This document shows, in pieces, positions 37,099 to 46,576 of a stretch of 50,333 nucleotides of DNA. Position numbers and translations under genes: made by a program. How positions within the stretch are numbered: position 1 is the first letter of the stretch; every line of letters begins with the position of its first letter. The DNA comes from an uncultured Lachnospiraceae bacterium (lineage in GTDB: Bacteria > Bacillota > Clostridia > Lachnospirales > Lachnospiraceae): assembly GCA_949738465.1 (NCBI GenBank), contig CATJBQ010000230.1:1-50333 (forward strand), in the 5' to 3' direction. The notes under the pieces are model-generated. The model did no database searches. It had not been told where the DNA came from and was given only the letters and a program-made list of their open reading frames with translations.

Positions 37099-37618
37099 GA
37101 AGATTCACGTTATGATTTCGGAAGAAGATGTACAGGAAAGGATCCGCCAGATGGGCGGGATCATCAGCAAGGATTACGAGGGCAGGCAGATTCACCTGAT
37201 CTGCGTGCTGAAAGGCGGCGTATTTTTTACCTGTGAGCTGGCAAAGCGTATTACCGTACCGGTATCCTTTGATTTTATGTCGGTGTCCAGCTATGGGAAT
37301 GAGACCAGCTCCAGCGGTGTGGTAAAGATCGTGAAGGACCTGGATGAAAGCATTGAAAACAAAGACGTTCTTGTCGTTGAAGATATTATTGATTCCGGAC
37401 GGACACTGAGCTATCTGATGGAGAATCTCAAGAGCAGGAAGCCGAAGAGCCTCAGGCTCTGCACGCTTCTGGACAAACCGGAGCGCCGGGTGAAGGAAGT
37501 GCAGGTGGATTACACCGGATTTGAGATCCCGGATGAGTTTGTGGTGGGCTATGGGCTGGATTATGCCCAGAAGTACCGCAATCTTCCTTATATCGGGGCC
37601 GTGGAACTGGATGGATGA
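37091..37618 (+). CDS. hpt: hypoxanthine phosphoribosyltransferase
   Basis: VLKGGVFFTCELAKRI; VLVVEDIIDSGRTLSYL; VVGYGLDYAQKYRNLPYIG. Confidence 0.96.
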   Translation: MSEKIHVMISEEDVQERIRQMGGIISKDYEGRQIHLICVLKGGVFFTCELAKRITVPVSFDFMSVSSYGNETSSSGVVKIVKDLDESIENKDVLVVEDIIDSGRTLSYLMENLKSRKPKSLRLCTLLDKPERRVKEVQVDYTGFEIPDEFVVGYGLDYAQKYRNLPYIGAVELDG

Positions 37619-37631
37619 AAGGAGTTAAAAA

Positions 37632-39452
37632 GTGAACAGACAAAATCGAGCATTCGGGATTTATGTTGTCCTGATAATTTTGATCGCGGGATTTCTGATT
37701 TTCAGGACCACCGGGACCAGTTGGCATAATGAGGAATCCTATTCCGAGGTGGCGCTGAAGGCGGATCTGGAGAAAGGCAATGTGAAGTTTGTGAGGATCG
37801 AGCCCAACCATGAGGTGCCCAGCGGCGAGGTACAGGTGACCTTGAACGATTCCGGGGAGAGATGGATGTACACTGCTGATGTGAATGAGGTAGTGAAGAT
37901 CTTGATGGAACATGAGTTCGATAATTATCGGCAGTCGGATGTGCCGGGCGAGAACTGGCTGGTATCGCTGCTCCCTATGCTGCTGGTATTTGGGATTGTA
38001 TTTATCTTTTATATTATGATGACCAGCCAGGCACAGTCTGGCGGCGGTGGCAACAGAATGATGAACTTCGGCAGAAGCCGGGCGAAGATGACCACGGAAG
38101 AGAATAAGAATGTGAATTTTGGCAATGTGGCAGGCCTTCGGGAGGAGCGGGAGGATCTGGAGGAGATCGTGGACTTCCTGAAATACCCCCGCAAGTACAC
38201 GAAGCTGGGAGCCAGGATTCCCAAGGGCGTACTGCTGGTGGGCCCTCCCGGGACAGGGAAGACCCTGCTTGCCAAGGCGGTGGCCGGAGAAGCAGGCGTA
38301 CCTTTTTTCAGTATTTCCGGTTCGGATTTTGTGGAGATGTTTGTGGGTGTGGGAGCCTCCCGTGTTCGGGATCTTTTTGAGGACGCCAAAAGGGCTGCAC
38401 CCTGTATTGTTTTTATCGATGAGATCGACGCGGTAGCCAGACGACGCGGCACCGGTATGGGCGGCGGCCATGATGAGCGGGAACAGACCTTGAACCAGCT
38501 TCTGGTGGAGATGGACGGTTTCGGCGTCAACGAGGGCATTATTGTGATGGCCGCCACCAACCGGGTGGATATTCTGGACCCGGCGATTATGCGTCCGGGG
38601 CGTTTTGACCGGAAGGTTCATGTGGGAAGGCCCGATGTGGGCGGCCGCGAGGAGATTTTGAAGGTCCATGCAAGGAATAAGCCGCTGGGCGATGACGTGG
38701 ATTTGAAGCAGGTGGCCCAGACCACCGCCGGCTTTACCGGTGCGGATCTGGAGAATCTGCTGAATGAGGCGGCCATCCTGGCGGCAAAGGAGGACCGGGC
38801 CTATGTGGAGCAGGGGGATATCAAGCGCTGCTTTGTGAAGGTAGGACTGGGAGCCGAGAAGAAGAGCCGGATTATCAGCGACAAGGAGAAACGGATTACG
38901 GCGTACCACGAAGCGGGGCATGCGATCCTGTTCCACCTGCTTCCGGATGTGGGGCCGGTGTATTCCGTGTCCATTATTCCCACCGGCGCAGGCGCTGCCG
39001 GTTATACCATGCCGCTGCCGGAGAAGGATGAGATGTTCAATACCAAGGGCCGGATGCTGCAGGAGATCGTTGTGGGCCTTGGGGGCCGGGTGGCGGAGGA
39101 ACTGATCTTTGACGATATCACCACCGGCGCATCCCAGGATATTAAGCAGTCCACCGCCATTGCTAAGGCGATGGTGACCAAGTACGGCATGTCGGAGAAC
39201 GTGGGACTGATCAATTACGACAATGAGGACGACGAGGTATTTATCGGCCGGGATCTGGCTCATGCCAGAAGCTATGGCGAGAATGTGGCCGCCAAGATCG
39301 ACGCGGAGATCAAGCGCATCATCGACGAGTGCTACAACAGGGCTAGAGCCCTGCTTCATGAAAATGAAGGGATCCTCCACAACTGCGCCGCGCTCCTTCT
39401 GGAGAAGGAGAAGATCGGCCGGGATGAGTTTGAGACCCTGTTTGAGGGGTGA
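37632..39452 (+). CDS. ftsH: ATP-dependent zinc metalloprotease FtsH
   Basis: [41 protein letters not shown]. Confidence 0.97.
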   Translation: MNRQNRAFGIYVVLIILIAGFLIFRTTGTSWHNEESYSEVALKADLEKGNVKFVRIEPNHEVPSGEVQVTLNDSGERWMYTADVNEVVKILMEHEFDNYRQSDVPGENWLVSLLPMLLVFGIVFIFYIMMTSQAQSGGGGNRMMNFGRSRAKMTTEENKNVNFGNVAGLREEREDLEEIVDFLKYPRKYTKLGARIPKGVLLVGPPGTGKTLLAKAVAGEAGVPFFSISGSDFVEMFVGVGASRVRDLFEDAKRAAPCIVFIDEIDAVARRRGTGMGGGHDEREQTLNQLLVEMDGFGVNEGIIVMAATNRVDILDPAIMRPGRFDRKVHVGRPDVGGREEILKVHARNKPLGDDVDLKQVAQTTAGFTGADLENLLNEAAILAAKEDRAYVEQGDIKRCFVKVGLGAEKKSRIISDKEKRITAYHEAGHAILFHLLPDVGPVYSVSIIPTGAGAAGYTMPLPEKDEMFNTKGRMLQEIVVGLGGRVAEELIFDDITTGASQDIKQSTAIAKAMVTKYGMSENVGLINYDNEDDEVFIGRDLAHARSYGENVAAKIDAEIKRIIDECYNRARALLHENEGILHNCAALLLEKEKIGRDEFETLFEG

Positions 39453-39591
39453 TTGGAGCAGTTTTGTAATGAGATTGTATAAAATGACGTGGGCCAGAAA
39501 AGAATGGGAAATTAGTACTGTATATCTTGTATAGAAAAAAAGTACAAAATTAACTGAAGTTTGTGCACACTTATTCTGGTTCGCGTGGTAT

Positions 39592-39700
39592 TATAATAAC
39601 TGTAAAAACCCCCAATACATTATATAATTTTTACTACACCCCATAGTAAAAATACCTTCTCCTAAAAAAGACAGCAGAACGTAATGGCTGTCTTTTTTTT
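39592..39700 (+). ncRNA. candidate small RNA: TATAAT, internal hairpin, intrinsic terminator
   Basis: TATAAT (39592-39597); hairpin TTTTTACTA-CACCCCA-TAGTAAAAA (39628-39652); terminator AAAAAAGACAGC / GCTGTCTTTTTT. No ORF; weak -35. Confidence 0.35.
39664..39700 (+). terminator. intrinsic terminator
   Basis: GACAGC (39670-39675) / GCTGTC (39687-39692), extended by A6/T6, then further T. Confidence 0.85.
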
Positions 39701-39782
39701 GCAATTTTATGGAATATGCAGACTTAGGGGTAGTCATGGCCCAATCAGTTTGTTATAATAGAAAAACAGGAGGAATTGACAG

Positions 39783-41882
39783 ATGGAAGCACCGAAAGTA
39801 TTTGATTTGAACCAGAAGCTGTTTTATATGATGGGGGTTAGGCCCATCCTTCGGAAGAATGTGCTGTTCAGCGACGGGACGGAGGATTATCGCAGTCCTG
39901 CGGAGCCCAAGGCCGGAGATATGGTTACGATCCGTTTCCGTACGGCGAAGAATAATGTGGACGGCGTATGGCTTTGCATGGACGACAGGAAGATCAGCAT
40001 GGAGATCGAGGAGACAGCGGATGGCTTTGATTATTACGCCTGTAAGATTCTGGTGGGCGGAGAGAATATTCGATATTATTTTAAGATAACGACCGGTTTC
40101 CTGGAATGCTATTATGACAGGCGCGGGGTATCCAGGGAGGTCCGCAATGAATACGCGTTCCGGATTGTGCCGGGATTTTCCACGCCAGACTGGGCCAAGG
40201 GAGCGGTTATGTACCAGCTATTGGTGGACCGTTTTTACAGCGGGGATCCGGTGAATGACGTGCTGGATCAGGAGTACCATTATATTGGCGTTTACAGCCA
40301 GACGGTGAAGAACTGGCATAAGTATCCGGCAGAGTTTGACGTGGCGGAATTTTACGGCGGCGACCTGCAGGGGGTAATTAAGAAGCTGGATTATCTCCAG
40401 GAGCTGGGGGTGGAGGCGATTTATTTTAATCCCCTGTTCGTATCTCCTTCCAGCCACAAATACGATATCCAGGACTACGATTATATTGACCCCCATCTGG
40501 GTGTGATTGTGGAGGATGAAGGGGAGATTTTAAAAGAGGGAGATACCTGCAATGCCCATTCGACCCGGTATATGAACCGTGTGACCAATAAGAAGAATCT
40601 GGAGGCCAGCAACCAGTTGTTTGTGCGGCTGGTGGAGGAGGTACACAGCAGAGGCATGAAGGTGATTCTGGACGGTGTGTTCAATCACTGCGGCTCCTTC
40701 AACAAATGGCTGGACCGGGAGCGCATTTATGAGGGGAAGGAAGGGTATCAGCCGGGCGCTTATGTGTCGGAAGACAGCCCCTACCGGGATTTCTTCCAGT
40801 TCCACAATGAACAGGAGTGGCCCTGTAATGGCTCCTACGACGGCTGGTGGGGGCATGATACGCTGCCCAAGCTGAACTATGAGGGATCCGGGGAGCTTTG
40901 CGATTATATCCTGGGAATTGCCAGAAAATGGGTGTCTCCGCCCTACAATGCGGATGGCTGGCGGCTGGACGTGGCTGCCGATCTGGGCCATTCTGCGGAG
41001 TTTAATCATCAGTTCTGGCGTCGGTTCCGCCAGGTGGTGAAGGAAGCCAATCCGGATGCGATTGTGCTGGCAGAGCATTATGGCGATCCGGTGGAATGGC
41101 TTTGTGGCGACCAGTGGGATACGGTTATGAACTATGACGCTTTTATGGAGCCAATCACCTGGTTCCTGACGGGCATGGAAAAACACAGCGACGAGTACCG
41201 CAGGGATATGAAGGGGAATTTCAAGAGCTTTGAGGAAACCATGGAGCATTTTATGACGCGGCTGATGACGCCGTCCCTGCAATGTGCGATGAACGAGCTG
41301 TCCAACCATGACCATTCCCGGTTCCTGACCAGAACCAACCACAAGGTAGGACGTGCGGCCCAGCTTGGCTGCGAGGCGGCTAGCCAGGATGTGGATAAGA
41401 CGGTGCTGAAGGAGGCGGTGGTGTTCCAGATGACCTGGCCGGGAGCGCCCACGGTTTACTACGGCGATGAGGCCGGCGTCTGCGGCTTTACGGATCCGGA
41501 TAACCGCAGGACCTATCCCTGGGGCAGGGAGGACCTGGAGCTTCTTAGGTTCCACAAGGAGATGATCCGGATTCACAAGAAATACGAGGCGCTCCGTACC
41601 GGTTCCGTGAAGTTTTTGGCGGGCCAGGACGATGTGATTTGCTATACCCGCTTTAACCGCCGGGAGCAGTTTGTGATTATCCTGAATAATGATACGGTTT
41701 CCCGAAGCCTGGATCTTTCCCTGTATCCGGCGGGGATTCCCAAGGAATGCGAGATGGAGCAGGTGATGTACACCACCGGAAGGACCTATTCTACGGTTCC
41801 GGTCCATTATGAGGTGAGTCAGTGGCGCCTGCAGATGTCCCTTCCCGGGAAATCGGCTCTTGTGTTAAAACGGGCAGAATAA
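39783..41882 (+). CDS. GH13 alpha-amylase family glycoside hydrolase (neopullulanase-like)
   Basis: YQLLVDRFYSGD; GVFNHCG; DGWRLDVAADLG; VLAEHYGD; ELSNHDHSRF. Confidence 0.92.
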   Translation: MEAPKVFDLNQKLFYMMGVRPILRKNVLFSDGTEDYRSPAEPKAGDMVTIRFRTAKNNVDGVWLCMDDRKISMEIEETADGFDYYACKILVGGENIRYYFKITTGFLECYYDRRGVSREVRNEYAFRIVPGFSTPDWAKGAVMYQLLVDRFYSGDPVNDVLDQEYHYIGVYSQTVKNWHKYPAEFDVAEFYGGDLQGVIKKLDYLQELGVEAIYFNPLFVSPSSHKYDIQDYDYIDPHLGVIVEDEGEILKEGDTCNAHSTRYMNRVTNKKNLEASNQLFVRLVEEVHSRGMKVILDGVFNHCGSFNKWLDRERIYEGKEGYQPGAYVSEDSPYRDFFQFHNEQEWPCNGSYDGWWGHDTLPKLNYEGSGELCDYILGIARKWVSPPYNADGWRLDVAADLGHSAEFNHQFWRRFRQVVKEANPDAIVLAEHYGDPVEWLCGDQWDTVMNYDAFMEPITWFLTGMEKHSDEYRRDMKGNFKSFEETMEHFMTRLMTPSLQCAMNELSNHDHSRFLTRTNHKVGRAAQLGCEAASQDVDKTVLKEAVVFQMTWPGAPTVYYGDEAGVCGFTDPDNRRTYPWGREDLELLRFHKEMIRIHKKYEALRTGSVKFLAGQDDVICYTRFNRREQFVIILNNDTVSRSLDLSLYPAGIPKECEMEQVMYTTGRTYSTVPVHYEVSQWRLQMSLPGKSALVLKRAE

Positions 41883-41890
41883 AAAATGCT

Positions 41891-41919
41891 TGCATATTGG
41901 AGAAGGTTATGGTATAATC
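41891..41919 (+). promoter_or_regulatory. promoter of tRNA-Tyr
   Basis: TTGCAT, N17, TATAAT with extended TGG. Confidence 0.8.
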
Positions 41920-41949
41920 TATTCCTGTGAGAGCAAATGTTTTCATCAT

Positions 41950-42031
41950 GGATGGATTCCCGAGTGGCCAAAGGGGGCAGACTGTAAATCTGTTGGCAAC
42001 GCCTTCGAAGGTTCGAATCCTTCTCCATCCA
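41950..42031 (+). tRNA. tRNA-Tyr(GTA)
   Basis: Acceptor GGATGGA/TCCATCC, anticodon in CAGACTGTAAATCTG, long variable arm, T-loop GGTTCGAATCC. Confidence 0.95.
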
Positions 42032-42151
42032 TTTTTTAGCAAGGTGAGTCAGAGGGAAAAACCAAAACGGTTCGAATCCTTCTCCATCCATTCTTTAGCA
42101 AGGTGAGTCAGAGGGAAAAACCAAAACGGTTCGAATCCTTCTCCATCCATT
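42010..42151 (+). repeat. 59-bp tandem repeat containing the tRNA-Tyr 3' end (two full units and a partial third)
   Basis: GGTTCGAATCCTTCTCCATCCATT recurs at 42010, 42069 and 42128; the intervening TTTAGCAAGGTGAGTCAGAGGGAAAAACCAAAAC is repeated. Confidence 0.95.
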
Positions 42152-42169
42152 TTTTTTTGAGCAGGCAGT

Positions 42170-42209
42170 GGCATACATTGAATGGTGAATTCGATGTATG
42201 CCTTTTTTT
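42170..42209 (+). terminator. intrinsic terminator downstream of the tRNA-Tyr repeats
   Basis: GGCATACAT (42170-42178) / ATGTATGCC (42194-42202), then T7. Confidence 0.85.
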
Positions 42210-42276
42210 GCAAGAGAGAATAAACATCGCGTATATTTTGCATTTGAAAACGAAATACTAAGTGTTACATACGAAA

Positions 42277-42331
42277 ACCATTAAAATGATGGTAAAATGT
42301 AGTTTACAAACCATCAAAATGATGGTATAGT
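42277..42331 (+). promoter_or_regulatory. promoter with two palindromic operators for the HipBA-like module
   Basis: ACCATTAAAATGATGGT (42277-42293) and ACCATCAAAATGATGGT (42310-42326); TTTACA (42303-42308), N17, TATAGT (42326-42331). Confidence 0.85.
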
Positions 42332-42359
42332 AAGAAAAAGAAGTAGTGGAGAATATGCG

Positions 42360-42902
42360 ATGCAAAAATATGTTTTTTCAACGGAATTGGAAGCGGAGGA
42401 TATCAAGGCGGCGCGTTGCCGGTTGGGGATGACGCAGGCGGAGTTCGCGAAGCTGGTAAACGTATCGAAGCCCACGGTGGAGCGGTGGGAGATGGGGCGC
42501 AGCAGGATTTCCGGCCCGGTGGTACCTTTTATCACCCTGCTGCAGCAGCGGCCCGGACTGGTGGAAGCGATCCAGGTTCCGGCCAGGGATTATCCGCTGC
42601 GGCTCTGGTATCGATACCGGGACCTGCTGTGTACGGTTATCGACGTGGATGAACGCGGGCGCCGTGTACAGATCCACAATTATGTGGAGGATCCCGTTTT
42701 GCGGGCGTTTGGAAGAAGGGAAGATCCTGATTTTGAAGCGTATGAGGAATTTTTAGAATCCAGATGCTTTCCGAGAACCCGGGATAAGCTGAAGCTTGTG
42801 CTTCAGGATCTGGGAATCCCATACTATGATCCCCTGCTGATTGTGGAGAAGACCCAGGGGAGGATGGCGGAGGACGAATTCTGGATCTGTGTGGAGAGGT
42901 GA
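42360..42902 (+). CDS. HTH (Xre-like) regulator with HipA-associated C-terminal region, putative antitoxin
   Basis: CRLGMTQAEFAKLVNVSKPTVERWEMGRSRISGP HTH; stop overlaps the start of the kinase gene; twin operators upstream. Confidence 0.75.
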   Translation: MQKYVFSTELEAEDIKAARCRLGMTQAEFAKLVNVSKPTVERWEMGRSRISGPVVPFITLLQQRPGLVEAIQVPARDYPLRLWYRYRDLLCTVIDVDERGRRVQIHNYVEDPVLRAFGRREDPDFEAYEEFLESRCFPRTRDKLKLVLQDLGIPYYDPLLIVEKTQGRMAEDEFWICVER

Positions 42903-42904
42903 AT

Positions 42905-43717
42905 ATGGTAGAATTATTTGAGCAGGACCAGCGGACAATTGGCCGGCATTCTTCCAAGGGGAATCAACTGAAGTGGGAGAGTCATGGAATCTGGTATAAG
43001 GGGGATTATACCGGTTATGAAGGCCTGGCGGAGCATGTGATTTCCAGGCTGCTTCCGTTTACGGAGCTTAGGCCGCAGGAGTATGTCTGCTATGATACGG
43101 AGGAGATCCGGTATAAGCGTCAGATATACAGAGGGTGCAAAAGCCCCAATTTCCTGCCGGAGGGCTGCAGCCTGATTACGCTGGAACGCTTGTTTGAAAA
43201 TTGCTGCGGAATGGGACTGCATAAGTGCCTTTACCGCATACCGGATCACAAGGAACGGCTGCGCTTTCTGGTGACGCAGACGGAACGCTATACCGGGCTT
43301 CGGGATTTCGGGGTTTACATGAGCCGGCTTCTGACCATCGATACCTTGTTTTTAAATGAGGACCGCCATACCCATAATATTGCGGTTTTGCGGGATCCTC
43401 TGGGGGAGTATCACTATTGCCCGGCCTTCGATCATGGCGCCGGCCTTCTGGCGGATACTACCATGGATTACCCGCTGGGGGAGGATCCCCTGGAGCTTTT
43501 GGAGGAGGCACAGCCTAAGACCTTTTGTGAAAATTTTGACGAGCAGTTGGATATTGCGGAGGAGCTATATGGGCAGAATCTTCATTTTTCCTGTGGGAAA
43601 GGAGAGATGCTGGAGATTCTTGAGGAGGAGCCCTATTACCCTGAGGAGATCCGGCAGCGGGTCCAGGAGATCTTGCTGGCCCGTTACCGGAAGTATCGCT
43701 ATCTTTTTGAAAAATAG
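42905..43717 (+). CDS. HipA-like serine/threonine kinase, single-domain (putative toxin)
   Basis: LFLNEDRHTHNIAVLRD (HipA catalytic loop-like) and YCPAFDHGAGLLAD (metal-binding DxG-like). ORF opens at 42899; GTG/ATG start choices overlap the upstream stop. Confidence 0.75.
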   Translation: MVELFEQDQRTIGRHSSKGNQLKWESHGIWYKGDYTGYEGLAEHVISRLLPFTELRPQEYVCYDTEEIRYKRQIYRGCKSPNFLPEGCSLITLERLFENCCGMGLHKCLYRIPDHKERLRFLVTQTERYTGLRDFGVYMSRLLTIDTLFLNEDRHTHNIAVLRDPLGEYHYCPAFDHGAGLLADTTMDYPLGEDPLELLEEAQPKTFCENFDEQLDIAEELYGQNLHFSCGKGEMLEILEEEPYYPEEIRQRVQEILLARYRKYRYLFEK

Positions 43718-43783
43718 CCGGTGGTACTTTGGGGAAATTTGTGTTATAATCAAAAGCAGTGCAGGAGAAAAGAGGAGATTGCC

Positions 43784-45580
43784 ATGGAAGAAACATTACA
43801 GAACCTGTTGCGGAAGATTGACGGCTATATAGAAGAATCCCTGGATGAGAATTTTGACCGCTTTCTGGAGCACATGAAGAGGATCCTGGCGGAGCATCCG
43901 GAGCAGAAGGAGGATGTGGCCCGCTCTGTGGAGGAGAATATGGAGCGCTACCGCAGGAACCAGGCACATTTGAAGGAAGAACTGGAGCGGAGGGAGAAGG
44001 AGGCCGTGCCCGTGGAGCCGGAGACCGTTTCAGGGGAACCGGAAACCGTGCCCGTGGAGCCGGAGACCGTTTCGGGGGAACCGGAAACCGTGCCTGGGGA
44101 GCCGGAGAGTGTTTCGGGAGAACCGGAAACCGTGCCTGGGGAGCCGGAGAGTGTTTCGGGAGAACCGGAAACCGTGTCCGGAGAGCCGGAGACTGTTTCG
44201 GGAGGGCCGGAGGCTGTGAGACCGGATCCGGCAGCGGGGCGGGCAACGGCGAAGCCCCAGGGAAGCTCTGCGGAATATAAGATCGGAATCGGGGTTTTAA
44301 GCGCCATTGGCGTGCTGTTCGTGCTGGTGGGCCTGGTGATCCTGGTACGCAATTTCCTGCCGGACGTAGTGCAGGGAATGATGATGCTGTGCTTTTTTGC
44401 TCTGGTGTGGATTGCGTCCCAGTTCTGTCTGTCCCGTTTTGGCCACAAGCTGTTTCTGGGAGGGACGGCGGCAGGTATTACCGGGATGTATCTGGCGGTG
44501 ATAATGAATTATTATACCTTTGGCAGCTTTCCGGACTGGCTGACTCTGGGCCTTTTGCTTCTTACCGGGGTTATCGCCTGGGCGGCGGGAAGAACCAGTG
44601 GTTCGGCGGTAATCCAGTGCACAGGAGCGGTGGGATTTTTGTTCTTCTGGCTCTATCTGCCCTGGGGGGACAGCCTCTGGGCTTATCTTGTGATGCTGGC
44701 GGCGGCGGTCCTTTTAAATGTATTATGGCAGATGGGCGCGAAGGGAAAGTATATTTATGTGGTGCGCATGACACATCAGATTGCGTTTGTGATAAGTATG
44801 CTGATTTCTGCCGTTCTGCTGTCGCTGCGGGACATTCCGGGAGAAGAAGGGCCGCTGTTTCTCTACTGTGTTGTGGCGGTGATCCTGCTGAACCTGTTTT
44901 ACCTGGGCAGGGAGGACGTCGGCTTTATGGTGGTGTGGATCTGTGGAACCGTGCTGCTGCTGGCGTATCTGGCCGGCGTGTGGTTTGCAACGATATTTGC
45001 CGGGGACTACTGGTGGAACTGCCTGTTTTTACTGCTGGCGGCAGCCAATGTGGCATTTTTGCTTTTGAAAAAATTCCAGTGGCGCTATCATGTTTTTTAT
45101 TACCAGGCGGCGGGAGTGCTCCTGCTTCTGGCCTGCAGTGACGAGACCTGGTGGGTGGGGCTTTTGGCCACGGTGGCGCTGTTTCTCGTTGGGATCTGGA
45201 AGATCCGGGAGCATTCCCTGCTGCAGGAAATGATTATGCTGGGAGTTTTGACGGTAGAGGTTCTCTCGATTCCGACGGATTTTGCCTTTATGGTCAGCCT
45301 GTTTCTGATGGTGCTGGCGATTCTGGCCATTGTGGCGGGATTTGTACGCTGCCAGATGCCCCTTCGGATTTTTGGCTTATGCCTGTCCCTTTTTGCCTGC
45401 GCCAAGGTGGTGCTGTATGATTTCTGGGACCTGGAGCTTCTGGAAAAGAGCCTGCTGTTTCTGGGGGTCGGACTGATCGCCATCGCCATTGCACTGGTGT
45501 ATGCGGTGCTGGAGCATCAGCAGAAGAAGAAACGGATGGAAAGCGGGGATTCTTTAACGGAATCCAGGGATTTTGATTGA
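43784..45580 (+). CDS. DUF2339-like polytopic membrane protein with N-terminal repeat region
   Basis: Soluble N-terminus, 7-aa repeats, then about 14 or more hydrophobic segments; ATG 43784. Confidence 0.7.
   Translation: MEETLQNLLRKIDGYIEESLDENFDRFLEHMKRILAEHPEQKEDVARSVEENMERYRRNQAHLKEELERREKEAVPVEPETVSGEPETVPVEPETVSGEPETVPGEPESVSGEPETVPGEPESVSGEPETVSGEPETVSGGPEAVRPDPAAGRATAKPQGSSAEYKIGIGVLSAIGVLFVLVGLVILVRNFLPDVVQGMMMLCFFALVWIASQFCLSRFGHKLFLGGTAAGITGMYLAVIMNYYTFGSFPDWLTLGLLLLTGVIAWAAGRTSGSAVIQCTGAVGFLFFWLYLPWGDSLWAYLVMLAAAVLLNVLWQMGAKGKYIYVVRMTHQIAFVISMLISAVLLSLRDIPGEEGPLFLYCVVAVILLNLFYLGREDVGFMVVWICGTVLLLAYLAGVWFATIFAGDYWWNCLFLLLAAANVAFLLLKKFQWRYHVFYYQAAGVLLLLACSDETWWVGLLATVALFLVGIWKIREHSLLQEMIMLGVLTVEVLSIPTDFAFMVSLFLMVLAILAIVAGFVRCQMPLRIFGLCLSLFACAKVVLYDFWDLELLEKSLLFLGVGLIAIAIALVYAVLEHQQKKKRMESGDSLTESRDFD
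44006..44215 (+). repeat. ten 21-bp (7-aa) in-frame repeats, consensus V-(P/S)-(V/G)-E-P-E-(T/S)
   Basis: VPVEPET VSGEPET VPVEPET VSGEPET VPGEPES VSGEPET VPGEPES VSGEPET VSGEPET VSGGPEA. Confidence 0.95.
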
Positions 45581-45649
45581 CTTGTCTGGCTGAAAAAGTT
45601 ATAGTATTTTATGAGATAAGGCTTTTTAGATGGAAAGGAGATTATTTTT

Positions 45650-46450
45650 ATGGGAAATTTTACAGGAAAGACAGTGATTATTACAGGAGCCGGCAGGGCG
45701 GTACTCAGTGACGGCAGATGTGGTTCCATCGGTTATGGGATTGCTACGGCTTATGCCAAGGAGGGCGCCAATCTGGTGATTACCGGACGTAATGTGAAGA
45801 AGCTGGAGGATGCGAAGCAGGAGCTGGAGGAAAAGTACGGCATCCAGGTACTCTGCATCCAGGCGGATGTGAATGCGGGATCGGACAATAAGGCGGTTGT
45901 GGAAAATGTGGTCAGGCAGACGGTGGATACCTTTGGCGGCATCGATGTGCTGATCAACAATGCCCAGGCATCGGCTTCCGGCGTGACGCTTGCGGACCAT
46001 ACCACCGAGCAGTTTGACCTGGCATTGTATTCCGGGCTGTATGCGGCATTTTATTATATGCAGGCCTGCTACCCCTATCTGGCCAAGAGTAAGGGCTCTG
46101 TGATCAATTTTGCTTCCGGGGCCGGGCTGTTTGGCAATTATGGGCAGTGTGCTTATGCGGCGGCCAAGGAGGGCATCCGTGGCCTTTCCCGTGTGGCGGC
46201 TACCGAGTGGGGGAAGGACGGCATCAATGTCAATGTGGTGTGCCCACTGGCCTGGACGGCACAGTTGGAGCAGTTTAAACAGGCGTATCCGGATGCTTAT
46301 GAGAAGAATGTCCATATTCCTCCCATGGGTCATCTGGGAGATTCGGAGCTGGAGATCGGGCGTGTCTGCGTGCAGCTTGCGTCCCCGGATTTTAAGTTCA
46401 TGACCGGAGAGACCATTACGCTGGAGGGTGGTTTGGGATTGCGGCCGTAA
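45650..46450 (+). CDS. SDR-family oxidoreductase
   Basis: VIITGAGRAVLSDGRCGSIGYGIA; LINNAQAS; YAAAKEGIRGLSR. Confidence 0.92.
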   Translation: MGNFTGKTVIITGAGRAVLSDGRCGSIGYGIATAYAKEGANLVITGRNVKKLEDAKQELEEKYGIQVLCIQADVNAGSDNKAVVENVVRQTVDTFGGIDVLINNAQASASGVTLADHTTEQFDLALYSGLYAAFYYMQACYPYLAKSKGSVINFASGAGLFGNYGQCAYAAAKEGIRGLSRVAATEWGKDGINVNVVCPLAWTAQLEQFKQAYPDAYEKNVHIPPMGHLGDSELEIGRVCVQLASPDFKFMTGETITLEGGLGLRP

Positions 46451-46486
46451 GCGCATGATATTTTTGTGAAGATTTATGAGGAAACT

Positions 46487-46535
46487 GCCACCCGGGGCCG
46501 GTGAGAGATCATGGCGGGCCTGGGGTGGCTTTTTT
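46487..46535 (+). terminator. intrinsic terminator downstream of the SDR gene
   Basis: GCCACCC...GGGTGGC followed by TTTTTT. Confidence 0.8.
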
Positions 46536-46576
46536 GATCTGATAAGTCTTGACATCTTCCGGAAAAGCCCGTATGC

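Noticed and set aside
37452-39380. 642-aa minus-strand ORF opposite ftsH
   Set aside because: Antisense shadow of a strongly supported ftsH; composition (His/Leu/Pro-rich) is typical of GC-biased antisense frames.
40530-41807. 425-aa minus-strand ORF opposite the GH13 gene
   Set aside because: Antisense shadow of a conserved enzyme.
42010-42151. CRISPR-like array
   Set aside because: Only 2.4 units, the linker is repeated rather than variable, and the repeat is the tRNA 3' end; no cas genes.
41819-42243. Minus-strand ORFs across tRNA-Tyr and its repeats (KDSNLRR / EGFEPFWFFPL)
   Set aside because: Translations of the tRNA and repeat complement; tRNA antisense ORFs are a known artefact.
44006-44215. 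CRISPR or minisatellite outside a gene
   Set aside because: In-frame coding repeats without spacers.
43515-44246. Pro-rich 243-aa minus-strand ORF
   Set aside because: Produced by reading the 21-bp repeats of the DUF2339-like gene on the opposite strand.
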